DNA of 64,000 nucleotides from Vandiemenella viatica (GCA_031002005.1 JARYHS010011408.1:221629473-221693472), one strand, 5' to 3'. Counted from the first letter of the stretch, positions 35,123-47,574 are shown. The notes: generated by a model not told the origin, from the letters alone. Made by a program: numbers and translations.

Positions 35123-36039
35123 CGAGGTGCATTCAAGTTCTGAGGCCTCCAATTTTTTTTTTCTAACTAACTACTTGCCAGAAAACTATGAAACTGGTGT
35201 TACGTCTTGATGTAATCTCCCTGCTAACCTTCAAATTTTCACAATGTCGATGCCATTATTCCATGGCCGTGGCGAAGGCTTCTTTAGGAGTCTGTTTTGA
35301 CTACTGGAAAATCGCTGAAGGAATAGCAGCACGGCTGGTGAATGTGTGGCCACGGAGAGTGTCTTTCATTGTTGGAAACAGCCAAAAGGAGCCAGGTCAG
35401 GTGAGTAGGGAGCATGACAAATCACTTCAGTTTTCACGAAGAAACTGTTGCATAACGTTAGCCCGATGTGCGGGTGCATTGTGGTCCACCCCCCCTGGAG
35501 GACAATTTTCGCATTTTCAGATCGTCATGCAGGATTGTGTGTACAGAACCTACGGAAATGCTAACACTGGAAGCGATCTGTTCAACAGTCACTCGGCGAT
35601 TCCCCAAAACAAGTCTCTCCACTTGCTCGATCATGTTGTCAGACCGGCTTGTGCGAGAGAGGTTGTTTTGGTTTGTTGTCACATGATGTTCTGCCTTCAT
35701 TAAACTGTCGCACCCACGAACGCACTTTCGACACATCAATAACTCGATCACCACATGTCTCCTTCACCCGTCGATGAATTTCAGTTGGTGTCACACCACG
35801 CAAATTCAGAAAACGAATGATTGCACGCTGTTCAAGGAAGGAAAATGTTGCCATTTTAAGTATCTAAAACAGTTCTCATTCTCGACGCTGTCGCTAGAGT
35901 TCCATCTGTCGTACAGTGCTGCCATCTTTGTCACATATTAACAACAAGTGCACACTCATTTTAAAACAATGCACATGTTTCTATTTCTTTCCAGTCTGGA
36001 CAAAAAAAATCGGAGGCCTTAGAACTTGAATGCACCTCG
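35123..36039 (-). mobile_element. Internally deleted mariner-type element (917 bp)
   Basis: TA lies on both sides (35121-35122, 36040-36041). The inverted repeats are long (CGAGGTGCATTCAAGTTCT continuing into AGGCCTCC). On the - strand the transposase N-terminus is readable (FLEQRAIIRFLNLRGVTPTE; VTVEQIASSVSISVGSVHTI), and a distant match to the mariner C-terminus (EG-QGDYIKT) lies near 35200. The catalytic middle is gone, so it could only have moved with help. Confidence 0.85.
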
Positions 36040-36989
36040 TATTTACTAAAGATCACAAAGAAAAAAAATGGGTGGTGAAAAAAAAAAATCCATCCCAACA
36101 TATGGAGTGTCAATGTAACAGCTTGTTGAATAGAGGACTGCTATATTTTTTTCACTGGAAAATAAGGAATTGGACATGGGTAATGCTAAGTAACACTTTT
36201 ACTTTGCATGAATACAATTTTAGGGAAAGCCAGGGAAAGATGGTTGTTGCACCTTGACTTTGGCTGAATGCTTATATTCCATCCATATTAAGCACACACA
36301 ATAGCATACAAAGGAAAGGTTTCTGTAGCAAACTGCGGAGCAGAGTTGGAGGACTCCACTGAGATGTTTCAAAATAAATATGAGTGTAGGCTCAGTCAAG
36401 CAATTTATAAATGAAAGATTTCACATATGAAAAACAAACTAGTATCTTCTACAGTTTTTGGTCCAGGAAGCCATGTTACTGACAAGAGGAAATGTAATAA
36501 ATCATGTGGCAATAATAAAGTGAGGTCAGGATTAAAGTTGATTCAGTGGGGGATCTTACCAATTAAGACGTGTGGAGAAAATAAAAGAGTATTTGAGTTT
36601 TGTGAATGGCAACATCGAGTATGGTAAACAATCTAACTTAGTAGTAAATTTGTTTTATGCGTGACCACTAATGATAGTGGAGAGGAGAATGGTTCATCAG
36701 CTCTGTTTCAGGGAAGGCATCATGGCTGTGGAGCAGCACGAACATCGTTGTGAGCAGCTGTGGTTTTTTACTTTGATGTGGAAAATTCTTGATGAGTGAT
36801 GACAAGACTTCAGCCAAGTCTATTGGCTGATTGTGTTCTCCTGAGCAATGCTTAGGAAGTCTGAGAGATGTAACTTGTCTCTGGTAATAATGCTGGCTCT
36901 GTGATTTCACTCTGAGTACTTGGTATGAGTGGAGATATTCCCAACATTTTGCTGCGTGGTAATCTTCAATGGTGTCTAGCCAGAGTCGA
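36040..36989. other. Intergenic, no feature recognised
   Basis: A - strand open stretch at 36668-36997 adjoins the PLE-like remnant but shows no motif I can name. Confidence 0.35.
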
Positions 36990-37480
36990 GAAAACACTAT
37001 GATAATCTGTGGCTTGCACTGAAGTCAGTTCTACGTCTTTCACACTCTTGTGCGAGTCTTGGTGTGATGATCTGCCAAATTATTTGTTGGAGATGAATTA
37101 TAACTAGTTTCCAGGCTTTATACCCACTATTCGTTTTGGTATTATCATCATTATGCTGATTTTCCAAGACCTCACTAATAACAAAGTTTCAGGAGGTAAA
37201 ACCTTTGGACAGCACAACTGTCTTATTAAACTCTATCTTGTGTTCTTCATCGATAGCGTGTTGGGCTTTTGGCACTGTACCTTGTGTCTCAGACAACTGG
37301 TAATATCCACTGAAAGGACTGTGACATATTTGTAGACATATTGTGAGATGGCGCCAAAGTAGCAGGGTAGGTCTTGGAGGAGGTGGTCAGCAATTGGCAG
37401 AGCCAATTTACATGATTAACAGTAGAGAGCAGATAGGCTGATTCAGAAGGCATCATGGCAGTCTGGCGCAAGATGTAGAT
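36990..37480 (-). pseudogene. Possible Penelope-like endonuclease-region relic
   Basis: On the - strand one frame gives HAIDEEHKIEFNKTVVLSK. This resembles the segment 'AEHA---GH-I-F--T-VL' found in the GIY-YIG region of Penelope-like elements. Surrounding frames are broken. The call rests on this one block and is tentative. Confidence 0.4.
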
Positions 37481-38090
37481 GTGTTGAGATCAGTTAGAGG
37501 ATAGACCGTGAACAGTTTTTATTACAGAATGTGCAACTGATCTAATAAGTGATAATTTTGAAGGTATAGGAGGAATATAAAGACCTCGCTGTTGAGACAC
37601 ATTAAGCAGTTAAAAAAAAAAAAAAATCCAAGGTATGACTACTGCAAATTCGGTACAATTTCTCCAATCATATGGACTTAGTTAGCGGGACAGCTTGTGT
37701 GGACAATAGATTGAATTTAATGATGGACAAGATTATATCAGTAAGTGCTACGCTAGCAGTTCCACGACTATGCTATCCCGTTGCTTAACATCAATGAATG
37801 TGTGATTCATGCTCTCATGTCTTAAGTAACTTCTTTTGCATTGTGAAGTGATACCCTCATGAACTACTTAATTCTTTTCTCATATTAGTTTAACTTGTGT
37901 GACACCTGTATTTTGAAACAGTTTTCCATTTTTTAACATTCAATAAATTTAGTTCTTTTGTTAGCATCAACTTTGCTACTGAATCAGTGTTTATGTCTTT
38001 CAATTTAGTTATTTTTTGTTCAAGAAGTTTATCCTTCCCAAATATCCAATGAATAACCACATTGCATTTAAATATAAATTTTAAAGTTAA

Positions 38091-38515
38091 TAATTCTAAA
38101 AACCTATGATGCAACTAAGGAAAATGGAAGCGGCTTCTAGGCGATATAAATAAGAAAAGAAAGGGAAATTAACCCACCACATACCAAAGTGGACGGATGC
38201 GATGAGAGAACACTAATGCTGACAAACAAACAACACAATATTTCGGCATATGCCTTGCTCACAAATAGAAAAAACGGGCCATTAGGCTCGGAACGTGTGT
38301 GCACACCGAACGTTACCTAATGAGTCATTAGGTAACGTTCGGTGTGCACACACGTTCCGAGCCTAATGGCCCGTTTTTTCTATTTGTGAGCAAGGCATAT
38401 GCCGAAATATTGTGTTGTTTGTTTGTCAGCATTAGTGTTCTCTCATCGCATCCGTCCACTTTGGTATGTGGTGGGTTAATTTCCCTTTCTTTTCTTATTT
38501 AATTCTAAAAACCTA
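38091..38515. mobile_element. Palindromic PLE-derived element with 16-bp target duplication
   Basis: TAATTCTAAAAACCTA is repeated exactly at 38091-38106 and 38500-38515. Between them lie a 40-bp unpaired lead (38107-38146) and a perfect palindrome, 38147-38501, with 177-bp arms around one central G (38324); its last two bases overlap the right duplication. Each arm contains GGCATATGCCGAAATATTG, which resembles the stem II-GAAA part of the other PLE foldbacks here. A short one-sided extension next to inverted pseudo-LTRs, and target duplications around 15 bp, fit Penelope-like insertions. No protein is encoded. Confidence 0.7.
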
Positions 38516-39589
38516 GACATTTTAAAGGTATCCAACCTTGTGGCAGCAAAGTATATGACACCAGTTCAATATGCTTTGGAGAATATGAGCAAGAAGTTTT
38601 ATTTTGAAAGTATTTTGCTGTATACTAACATAATTTTATTCCAGATACTCTAAATACAAAATGCTTAGCACTCTACATGTGTCTATAGTAAATTTGATTG
38701 TAACTAAACAATAGAATAAGACACATGTATGGCAACTAGGTGCAATGTTTGAGAGGAATGGAACAGAGTCTGAAACCTAACATGTCAGGCATTGATTTTT
38801 GAGCCAAGTAACTGCTGCCTGACCTACCACATACAATATATTTGTTTGAACAGAATCCTAAACTTACTAGTCTCTCGAATCTTCATGGCATGGGAAGATG
38901 CAAATATCCAGATGACAGTAGCCCCACAAAAGAAAGCTTTACTCCAAACATCCATTCCAATCACGTTACAACATTGCTTAAAGCAATCATTCCTCACACC
39001 CTACTTGAAGATTGCTAGGTGAAGTTTGACTCACTTTACCAAACAACATTTTATCACCCCAGTTCCTCTTGGATCCACAGAGATACTGAACCATACACGT
39101 GCTTCATTATTACTCACTTATTATTAATATTGTTATAATCAGACCTATTCTGTACTTACTACTTTTGACAGTTACATAATCACGTTAAACACACTGGTCT
39201 GTTCTCCATTAAATCTTGCTTTGAATTAAAAGATAACAGGCTGAGCGCCACATCACCAACTGGCTCTCATCATATGACTTGCACTGGTGAATCTTAAGTT
39301 TAACAAAATAATTTTATTTCAAAGACTTCATGATTCACTGTCTCAGTAAAATTTTTATCTGTGGTACTGTCTGAAACAATGAAATAATATAAGATTTAAT
39401 TTCTTTGTCAATCCTCAACATATGTGTACAAAATAACATGCCCAATTTTAAATGAGATTAATTACCTTTCCACCTTTTCATCACATCAGAACTTACTGTC
39501 ATAAATTACTAGATTTTGTTACTCCCTGTACCAAAACAGTCTGTCACTCTGTACTATACGGACACAGGTTGCTACTTCTCTGTTATAAT
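38516..39589. other. Intergenic, no feature recognised
   Basis: No gene or element recognised. Confidence 0.4.
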
Positions 39590-39900
39590 GTCTCCGTCCG
39601 AAATTGTTCACAATTGGTTTGAGGAACAATCTAGACAATTCCAATGAGTGATTTGACCATCTATATCACCTGACATGAATCCAATTGAATGTATCTGGGA
39701 CATCATCGAAAGGTAAGCTCATGCACATCTTGCATTGGCAAACATTATCACAATTGTGGATGGCCGTAAAGGAAGCATGGCTGAATACTTCTTCAGGGGT
39801 CTTCTGAAGACTTACTGAGTCAATGCTATGTTGAGTCACTGCACTTCACGGGGGAAAAAGGGGATCCCACCCAGTGTAAGGTGGTTGGTATCCCATGATT
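39590..39900 (+). pseudogene. Tc1-like transposase C-terminus, decayed
   Basis: On the + strand PSISPDMNPIECIWDIIER matches the third catalytic block of Tc1-type transposases ('SPDLNPIE--WD-L-R'), with the expected spacing to a basic stretch. What follows is broken. The upstream catalytic blocks and terminal repeats are not seen. Confidence 0.65.
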
Positions 39901-40659
39901 TTTGGCACTTGTGTGTTTCTTAGGTTTTTAATAATTTCTGTTTGTTTTTCTGAATATTAATTCTAATTTCCATCTGCCCTCTGCCAGTGCTTAGAACTTC
40001 CATACTTACAACCTAAATTATCTGTTGTAAGACTTGTGCCTTTCATAGATTTTGTGGAATAAATGGTATATATTTGATTTTTCCTCCTCAATCTAAAAAC
40101 AAATATTCCTTCAGAGCTAGTTTCTTCCCTCTATACCTCTACTATTTATATACATATGTACGAAATGTTTAAATATAACATATAAATTAGTAGGAGTGCT
40201 TTAAATGTAGTCGTTCGATATTGAAAGCTTAATAATCAATAATATCCACCAAAGTTTTTTTAAAAATGGTTTGTTCTGCATTATGAAGTATCAACATGTA
40301 CTTATTTTTCTTTGTTTCTCCTAAATTAGAAGCAGCAACAATTGGCATACTTTTACAGAAATCACTGCTTTTCAGCTGTATTTTGTCCTTTCGTGTGAAA
40401 AATACTGCCATTTGATTTTTTTGGTTGCTTTAATTTGCAGAGTATAAATTTTAATTTTTAATAATAATTTATAATAAGTATTACATGTATGACTATGACT
40501 GTTTCATGGATGGATAGAGAAACTCTCAAATATTTATTTTGTATTGCTTGCTATCAAGTAATTATTTTTTTTCCACAAGATACTAATGTTTACAGTACAG
40601 TGGCTAACAATCAAGAGAAAATATTCTGCATTCTTATGGTAAATTTCATAAAACCTGGT

Positions 40660-41117
40660 CTGCTACCACTATTCAATGTCACTTTCAGACAAGATTTGGG
40701 AAGAGCCTGCTCTCTGGCAATTTGCAGATGATATACACAGTTTGTATAAACCAAAAAGCACAGACATCCTTTCATGTCAGATTAGTGATCAGGTACTTTT
40801 GTCTTGGCTGCCTTGTTCACCAAACGTAACACCAAGTGACTTTTTGTGGACTTTATTACAAATAAATTCCCCTTCTTGATCTGAAGAGACATTTCAGAGT
40901 TAAATTAGTAACCATCATGACTGATATGCTGCATTGTATGTGGAGAGAATTGGAGGAATGAATGCAGAATGGTAAAGGGAACATATCAAGCATTTCTTAT
41001 ACATGGGGAAGGGGGGGGGGCAAGAGACTTTTCTAGTTTTTTGTACAAAATAAACCAAGATTCTTAAATCTATCTCGAATATTCTATACACATTAATTTT
41101 TTTTGAAACCCTGCATT
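40660..41117 (+). pseudogene. DDE transposase C-terminus with a 3' terminal repeat
   Basis: LSWLPCSPNVTPSDFLW corresponds to the 'PPRSPDVTPCDFFLWG' third-Asp block of IS630/Tc1-mariner-type transposases, with the Asp of SPD changed to Asn. MTDMLHCMWRELEE matches the C-terminal 'VW-ELDYRLD' helix. About 120 bp further, ACACATTAATTTTTTTTGAA plus ACCCTGCA looks like the terminal repeat of such elements (compare the GGGTGCTTCAAAAAAA ends at 27065). Confidence 0.55.
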
Positions 41118-42630
41118 AGAAAACAATATGCATGAACATGATAAAATAAGAATTTTTATAACATGTCGTCCAGAAGAGACTTGATCTATTCAGTTGCCGC
41201 ATTCTTGATTTATATTGCTCAGGCTGCAAAAATGTAAGCCTGAATCTTGTAGCCGCTACAATAGGCAGCAGAACAGCCTCTAGAAGCACCATTTGATTCC
41301 TACAAAAACAGCAGTAAACATACAAATCAAAAGACAGGCTAATAGACAGTTGCTGTTCATAAAGGCACATTTACTTGTGTCTACACAAATTGGGTGCCAC
41401 ACTTTTCACTGACCAGAAGGAAATTTCTGCAAACCTGTGGTGGTCCTCGAACCACTGGTGAAGAACATTAAATTTCATGATTTGATAGATAAATGTCTGT
41501 GTTAATAAGGAATGGTTTGTACAGTTGATGAATGACAACAACTGACCTAAGAATGTTATTTCACCAGATAGAAACCAAACAAAGGATAAGTTGTATTCCA
41601 CAGCTACCACACAAACTTATCTATATGCAGTAAGCACTACAATTACTCTGTTTCAGAGCTGGAATCAAGTGAAATTTTAGAACTACCATCCACAAACAGT
41701 AAAAGCAGAACTGTTAGTCATGATGTTGCTACAGCCATCTAGCACATGACATCTGGCCCCACACTACTGCTGTCTGCTGCTCTCAACATCCAAGTTAACT
41801 GGGTTCTAGCTGTAGAGGCCTGGAACCACCACCTGCCAGTCAATTTAATATGATTTCAGATATTGTTGTTAATATTTGTAGAACTATTAAAAATTCATTA
41901 AATTTTACATGTACAGTTAATTTTCTGCATGTCTGAGTTGACATATGGTTAACGTGACCATACGTCCTGCTTTGGGTGGGACAGTCCTGTTTTCAGGTTG
42001 TCAGTCCTGCTGTCCCTAGAAAGAGTAAAAATGTCCCGCTTTCGCAAACAAAACGACAATTTAATATATCTAACTATTAAGGTCTAAAACTAAGGATGCG
42101 GTTTTTGCTGCACGGTGCTCGAATCGACGTATGTTCAAGCGAGGATGTATTAGCCAAGATATGGGAAAGTTCAACGAGTTTCTGCTTATTTCCAACTATA
42201 TCACAGATCAAAATTCACTAGCTGGAATACTAAGAATGTTGCTGCTGAAGACCATCAGGTGGAATTATTTCAACAGTTCCATGCTAACAGTCTCAACAGT
42301 ACGAACTTTCATATAACCAACGAGTACGTTATGTGTCTGCCTGTCCAAAATGAGTTTTTTTTTCTAATAAATACAATATGAAGTGACAAAACACAGTTAA
42401 GTGTCGTAGTATTAAAAACCATTTTGATTACCAAGATTAACATCAACAAATCACGAATTCCTACTTGAAAACTAGACTCGAACTGATTTGTTCTGCTGAT
42501 AATTACAGAAAAACTAGCTAGTTAGACATTAGATGTCAGACACTAAAGGTAAGTAACTCAGCTAACATATAATACATTCTACTTATTATTTTTTTTTAAA
42601 AATTAAATAACTAGTAAAAAAATTTACAAA
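41118..42630. other. Intergenic, no gene recognised
   Basis: The only notable stretch is 41947-42010, with ACGTCCTGCTTTGGGTGGGA, which resembles an old dispersed repeat. No coding block can be named. Confidence 0.4.
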
Positions 42631-42695
42631 ATTCCTAAGGCATCTCGTTCTGAAAAAAAAAAAAAAAAAAAATTCCTCAGGCATCTCCCTCTGAC
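42631..42695 (+). repeat. Poly-A run between two ~23-bp direct repeats
   Basis: ATTCCTAAGGCATCTCGTTCT and ATTCCTCAGGCATCTCCCTCT flank a run of about 20 A. This looks like a target duplication around a bare A tail. Confidence 0.7.
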
Positions 42696-43019
42696 GAAAA
42701 AGATGATAGGTCAAGGTACATATGGTGCCTGCTATACACTTGCCAACAGTGTCTAAAGTTTACCAAACATAAAAACACTATACTTCATTTTTTAAATGAA
42801 CTTTATTTCCTTCATAAAAATATTTTGAAAATCAAGGAATGTAATTAAAATGCATTTATAGTAATAAATTAGTAACAATTTGTTATTGAATCATTCTCCG
42901 ACTATGTAACCAGTTAACATGAGCCATGTAAATTTGGCTACGAGTAACTTTCAACAATGTGTAAAGATGGATAAAGTACATGACCTTAGTCCATCAGACC
43001 ATCTAGTGAGATTGTAGTT

Positions 43020-43640
43020 ATGCCAATGACTGTTGCAAATGTGTGGTGCAGATCCACTATTTACCTTAAGATTATGTTTACTGATGAAGTGGGGTTTACA
43101 AGAGATGTTGTAAATTTCGAAAATCAGCATGCAGCTCAAGAAAGAAGTCACCACCACCACTTCTCAGTCAACATATGGACAGGTGTTCCTAGCAATAGGA
43201 TAATAGGGCCATATGTGCTCCAACAGAGATTAAATGGGACTCGTTATCGGGACTTTCTTTGCAACATGATGCCTATCCTGCTGGAGAATGTGCTTTGAAA
43301 GCAGCGAAAATGAAAGTGGTTCGCGCATGAGGTGCACCAGCACATTTCCACCTTAATGTCTGTCAATGCCGACATTTCAGGACCGCTGGATTGGTCTGTT
43401 ATACAGATCTCAATCCCCTAGGCTTTTGGTTACAGAGACAAATCTAGGAACTGGCTTACACCATTCCAATTAACAATGTGCAGACACTCCAGGATTGCGT
43501 CTTTAATGCATGTTAGCACATACAGGACCGACCAGGACAGTTTCAAAGAGCGCGTGTTTCCTTACTCCTAACGGCAGAGGCATCCATTGCCACGGATGGC
43601 CGTCACATTGAATGGGAAGCCAAGGTAACATGGCAAGGGT
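43020..43640 (+). pseudogene. IS630/Tc1-mariner-related DDE transposase relic
   Basis: IMFTDEVGFTRDVVNF carries the first-Asp block, and HHHHFSVNIWTGVPSNRIIG matches the 'HQHRFSVNVWAGI-GD-LIGP' block of a transposase common in insects. NGTRYRDFL then follows. Downstream the second and third catalytic blocks are recognisable only in shifted frames (GLVCYTDLNPLGFWLQ near 43395). Confidence 0.6.
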
Positions 43641-43977
43641 GTCAGGGGAGGTGGTGGAGGGGACAAGCCAATACTGAATTTATAATCGACAATTCTCGAG
43701 ATGTACTGTCCTTTGAAGTGGTGGAACATCAAACTAATGAAAGGATATAATAATAATCTAAAAAAGGAATATAGTCTTTCTGTAGGAATTCTGAATATTA
43801 GATCTCACCCCAGACATCCAGGTCACATATGTAAATTTAACCACCAGTTTTAAAATATTTTTGAATTTACGTACTTGCTATTTCATGTTTTGGAGAGTAA
43901 TGTGTCATGGATGAAAAAGGTTTTCAAACCAAATAAAAGAAAGTTAATCTGAAGCCTCAAACACAGTAAAGTAATAA

Positions 43978-44370
43978 TCTTATATATATATAAATCTCAC
44001 GTCACGATGCTTGTACGAGGTATACTCCGAAACTACTTAACTGATTTTGATAAAATTTGGCTTATTGTGTGTAATTTGGTGCAATTTAAAAGATAGGATA
44101 GTTTTTATCTCAATTATTGACCTCAATATTTATTATTGTGAATTAAATGTTCATTTAATGTTTGTCGTAGGACAATGGTTTGTAATTATTTGTAAGTTCC
44201 GTAAATTTGAGCAGTCTGGTGCCTCAGTCTTTAAGGTGTCTGACTGGAGATCGAAAGTACGCCAGGACAGTACTGTGGTTCAGATTCCACATTAAACTGT
44301 AGGTCCCCTGTATTCAATTCTGGCAACGAAATTCTTAATCCATGCGTACGAAGTTGCGGGTTTCAGCTGG
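43978..44370 (+). mobile_element. Helitron-like element with a nested SINE
   Basis: The 5' part (TATATATAAATCTC, then GTATACTCCGAAACTACTT and GATTTTGATAAAATTTGGC) is typical of a widespread arthropod element. The 3' part ends GAAGTTGCGGGTTTCAGCTGG followed by T, matching the CTRR-T rule. A SINE fragment (44210-44340) sits in the middle. Confidence 0.5.
44210..44340 (+). mobile_element. Diverged SINE of the 6.8-kb family
   Basis: It shares GGTGTCTGACTGGAGATCGA, TGTGGTTCAGATTCCAC and TTAAACTGTAGGTCCCC with the SINE at 6994-6800, but its tRNA-like head is damaged and the middle is deleted. Confidence 0.65.
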
Positions 44371-45227
44371 TATATTCATAATCTTAAGAACAAGGGACTT
44401 TTCAGTTCAAAATTAAAACAATATTTTATAGTAGGGTTATAAGACCTGAAAATTTTATTTAAGAAGTTAACAGAATTTGAAAATCTACTCATCCTGTGGT
44501 TATAAGAAAATTAAAGATTACAGCCAAATAAAGATAGTTAAAGAACTAAGACATATTTCAAGTAAAAGAAAAAATTAAAATTAATCCGGTGATGTAAGTA
44601 TTGTTGGTAAGATTAAATAGCCTTAAAGAGGTAGAGAAATATCTATAATAGTCATCCCACATATTTTAAAGATTAATAACAACTAAATGGATAAGTTTAA
44701 GGAAAAGGTTGCCATTATGTAAAATACTTCAAATAAACCATATAACAAAGTTTCAGAAAAATCTGAGTAATATAGCATACCAAGAGAATCGGGGACTTTT
44801 GGGATTCGCAAGAAGATGGTAATTCACCATGGGGAAACACTGAAGATCCAGAAGCTTTCAGAGAAAAACTATATAAGCCCCTGCAGCACCACCTGTTATA
44901 GTTAAGTCATCAAGTGTTAGCTACACCAGTTGTGTCACAAATGTTCAAAGGTGTAGTACAACACTTGTGCTACATGGCATAGCGCAGCGTTGGACTTAGT
45001 ATAATTTTTATATTATCAGGGTGTTCAGAAATAAACTATTAATAACCGAGTAATAGCAACATAGAAATTTTTATTGTGTCACACAGTTCTCTTAAGCTCA
45101 CTGTAATGGGATTCCAATTTTATTTTAATATTGAGTATGTTTGTTGAAGAATAACCTGCAATCTTTTGTAGGATTCAAAGTCTACTATTGTGGTTTTGAT
45201 ACCAGGCTTAAACTCATGTTTTTTAGA

Positions 45228-45231
<4 letters not shown>

Positions 45232-45262
<31 letters not shown>
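45232..45262. repeat. (AC)n microsatellite
   Basis: About 15 AC units directly adjoin the left end of the mariner relic at 45263. Confidence 0.95.
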
Positions 45263-45264
<2 letters not shown>

Positions 45265-46503
45265 AAGGGCAGTCAAAAAGGCCCCGGAATTTCATTGTAA
45301 CTCTTTATTAACAAAAGATAAGTACACATTTACCTAATCTCCTTCAAAGAAGGCTCCTTCTGAACACACACACTTCCTCTACCGCTCCTGCCATTGCTGG
45401 AAACAATGATGAAAATCCTGTTTTGGTATCTTCCGAAGTACAGCCGTCGCTTTGGTTTTGGTGGCAAAACAGTTACCTTTGAGACCCATTTTCATCTTGG
45501 GAAATAGCCAGAAATCTGATTGCACTAAATCCGGTAAGTAGGGAGGCTGGTGGAGGACTGGAATGTTCTTTCCTGCAAGTCATGTCTGCACAACAATTGA
45601 TGTGTGGGAGGGAGCATTGTCGTGATATAATGACCATCCTTCTTGCCATTTACCGGGACATTTTCTTCGGATTGCTTCCCTCAGTCATTTCAAAACTTGC
45701 ATGTAAAAAGGGCCGTTAACAGTTTGTCCAGCTGGTAGAAATTCTTGGTGTCAAAAAATGCAACGAGCATCACTTTTGTTTTTGATTTGACATGACGTGA
45801 TTTCTATGGCCGAGAAGAGGACATTGCATGCCATTCTGATGACTGCATCTCTGTTTCCGAGTTGTAAGCGTACACCCAAGTCTTGTCACCAGTAACAATT
45901 GTCTGAAGAAACATCAGGCCCTCTGTGCTTTTTTTCAAAACATTCGGCTGCAGTCAGCTTCCGAGTTTCCATTTGATCTGGATTCAGCAGCTTTGTAACA
46001 ATCTTTGCAGTGACACGTTTCATCTTCAAATCATCTGACAGGATTGCGTGAATGGATTCATGAGAGATCCCCACTTCTTGTGCCAACTCGTTGATGGTCA
46101 TTCTTCAGTCTGATCTGATTAACTGTTTCACTTGCTCAACCATTGCTTCATTTCTGGAGGCTGAAGGTCTCCCACTGCGACTCATCTTCCAGCGATTCCT
46201 GTCCACCATTAAATCTCGAAAACCACTCGTAAATGGCTGTTTTCTTTAACGAATTGTCACCATAAACTGTTTGTAAGGTTAACAAAGTCTCGGAAGCAGA
46301 TTTTCCTAATCTGTACATGAACTTGATGTTCACCCTTTGCTTAAACTGCGACATCGTGCCAATTGATTACCAAACACACCTACTTTCAGCTACACTGCAG
46401 TCACACTGCCTGTTATGAAGTTCAGACCTGTCAAACTCATAACAATTGAATCACAAATGCAAACACTACAACAGAATTCCGGGAACTTTTTTACTGCCCC
46501 TTG
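45263..46503 (-). mobile_element. Mariner relic, heavily mutated transposase
   Basis: The right end, reversed, reads CAAGGGGCAGTAAAAAAGTT; the left end reads TGAAGGGCAGTCAAAAAGG. TA lies at the right flank. On the - strand the transposase N-terminus (MSQFKQRVNIKFMYRLGKS) and helix-turn-helix (MTINELAQEVGISHESIHAI) are clear at 46354-46148 and 46101-45886. The catalytic half is broken by several frame changes. Inactive. Confidence 0.85.
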
Positions 46504-46789
46504 TATATATAGAGTGATTTTTTTTAGTACTGACTTTCATTGTTATTCACCATCTTAAACCGCCATCTGTTGCAGTAATAATAGTAAACAGATTGGTGAC
46601 TGATTTATGAACCTTGCAAACTTCATTAGGTATCAGACATATCACATCGCAATCATGGTTATAGCTGACATCAATATCCTGTCATAACCCTAAGGACAGA
46701 AATGTATTATATATTATAAGTGGGCGAAAAAGTTTAACATCCATAGATTTATGGTCATCTTGGTATAAAAGAAATAATGGAATAAACTA

Positions 46790-46795
46790 TTTAAT
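46790..46795 (-). terminator. Possible polyadenylation signal of NHEJ1
   Basis: ATTAAA on the - strand, 93 bp after the NHEJ1 stop. It is the commonest variant of AATAAA; no canonical signal is closer. Confidence 0.35.
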
Positions 46796-46888
46796 AAATG
46801 CTACTTTAAATGCTTTCAGTTATATCAAATATGCTGAATAAATGGTCAAGAAAATTACCATTATCATCATCATGGGTGAACTGCAACA

Positions 46889-46984
46889 TTACAAAGGAAT
46901 TGGTTTCTTTTGGACCTTTCTTCTTTTGATTGTTTCTTGAGGAATCAAGTCTTCATTTGGTTCAGATTTAATTACTGGATCTAG
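46889..46984 (-). CDS. NHEJ1: NHEJ1/XLF last exon: acidic tail and basic C-terminus
   Basis: The exon follows the acceptor TATTTTGCAG (AG at 46986-46985) in phase 0 and encodes 31 residues before TAA (46891-46889). It contains IKSEPNED, a match to the SUMO-acceptor pattern psi-K-x-E, and ends KRRKVQKKPIPL. In XLF a short basic C-terminal motif (the XLM) binds Ku at DNA ends; the basic cluster at the extreme end fits that place and role, though the hydrophobic end differs from the vertebrate one. Identity comes from the upstream exons; this tail is fast-evolving. Confidence 0.75.
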   Translation of the reverse strand, partial: LDPVIKSEPNEDLIPQETIKRRKVQKKPIPL

Positions 46985-47574
46985 CTGCAAAATAAAGATT
47001 TTTTTTTAAGTGACATGGCTGAATATTTTACAAGTACAAATTTATTTAATGACTAAAATCTCACTGATGAATGCTATCCAATAACTCTATATTACTGAAA
47101 GAACTTCTAAATTGTTAAATGGATGGTGTTATTCTGCTAATAATATTGTTACTGTAAAATTAATACAGATCATTATTTTGATATTACTATTATTAGCTCA
47201 GCAAAGTAAATTAATAAATAGCCAATATCTGACTGGATTTTAAATCATGTTACTCTTAAAATTGTTCTTGTAAATGTCATGCATTAATAATCATATCTTA
47301 TTTTTACTTGTCTGTCAGATCAGTCTAATGTAATAGCTCTGATGATAGTAGTTAACAGGAAAGAGTTTTAAGCCAATGTGTAGACAAACAAGAATAGGGA
47401 AGTAAACTAATCGATGTTACAGCATCCCCCTGCACAAATATGGAATCACCTGAAATATTTTGTATTTGTACTTTTTTGTATCAATGCAATGATCTTACTG
47501 TCATTGATCGTTTACATTCTCTATCTTTATTAATATTTGTTGTTTAATATACGCCATTACAACTGTTGGATATT
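46985..47574. other. NHEJ1 last intron, no feature in this part
   Basis: The intron runs 46985-48054 (1070 bp). This part is AT-rich with no recognised element; a PLE fragment follows. Confidence 0.5.

Noticed and set aside
38147..38501. Palindrome as a pure read-folding artefact
   Set aside because: An exact 16-bp duplication and a one-sided 40-bp lead indicate an insertion; an artefact affecting one arm remains possible and is noted in the finding.
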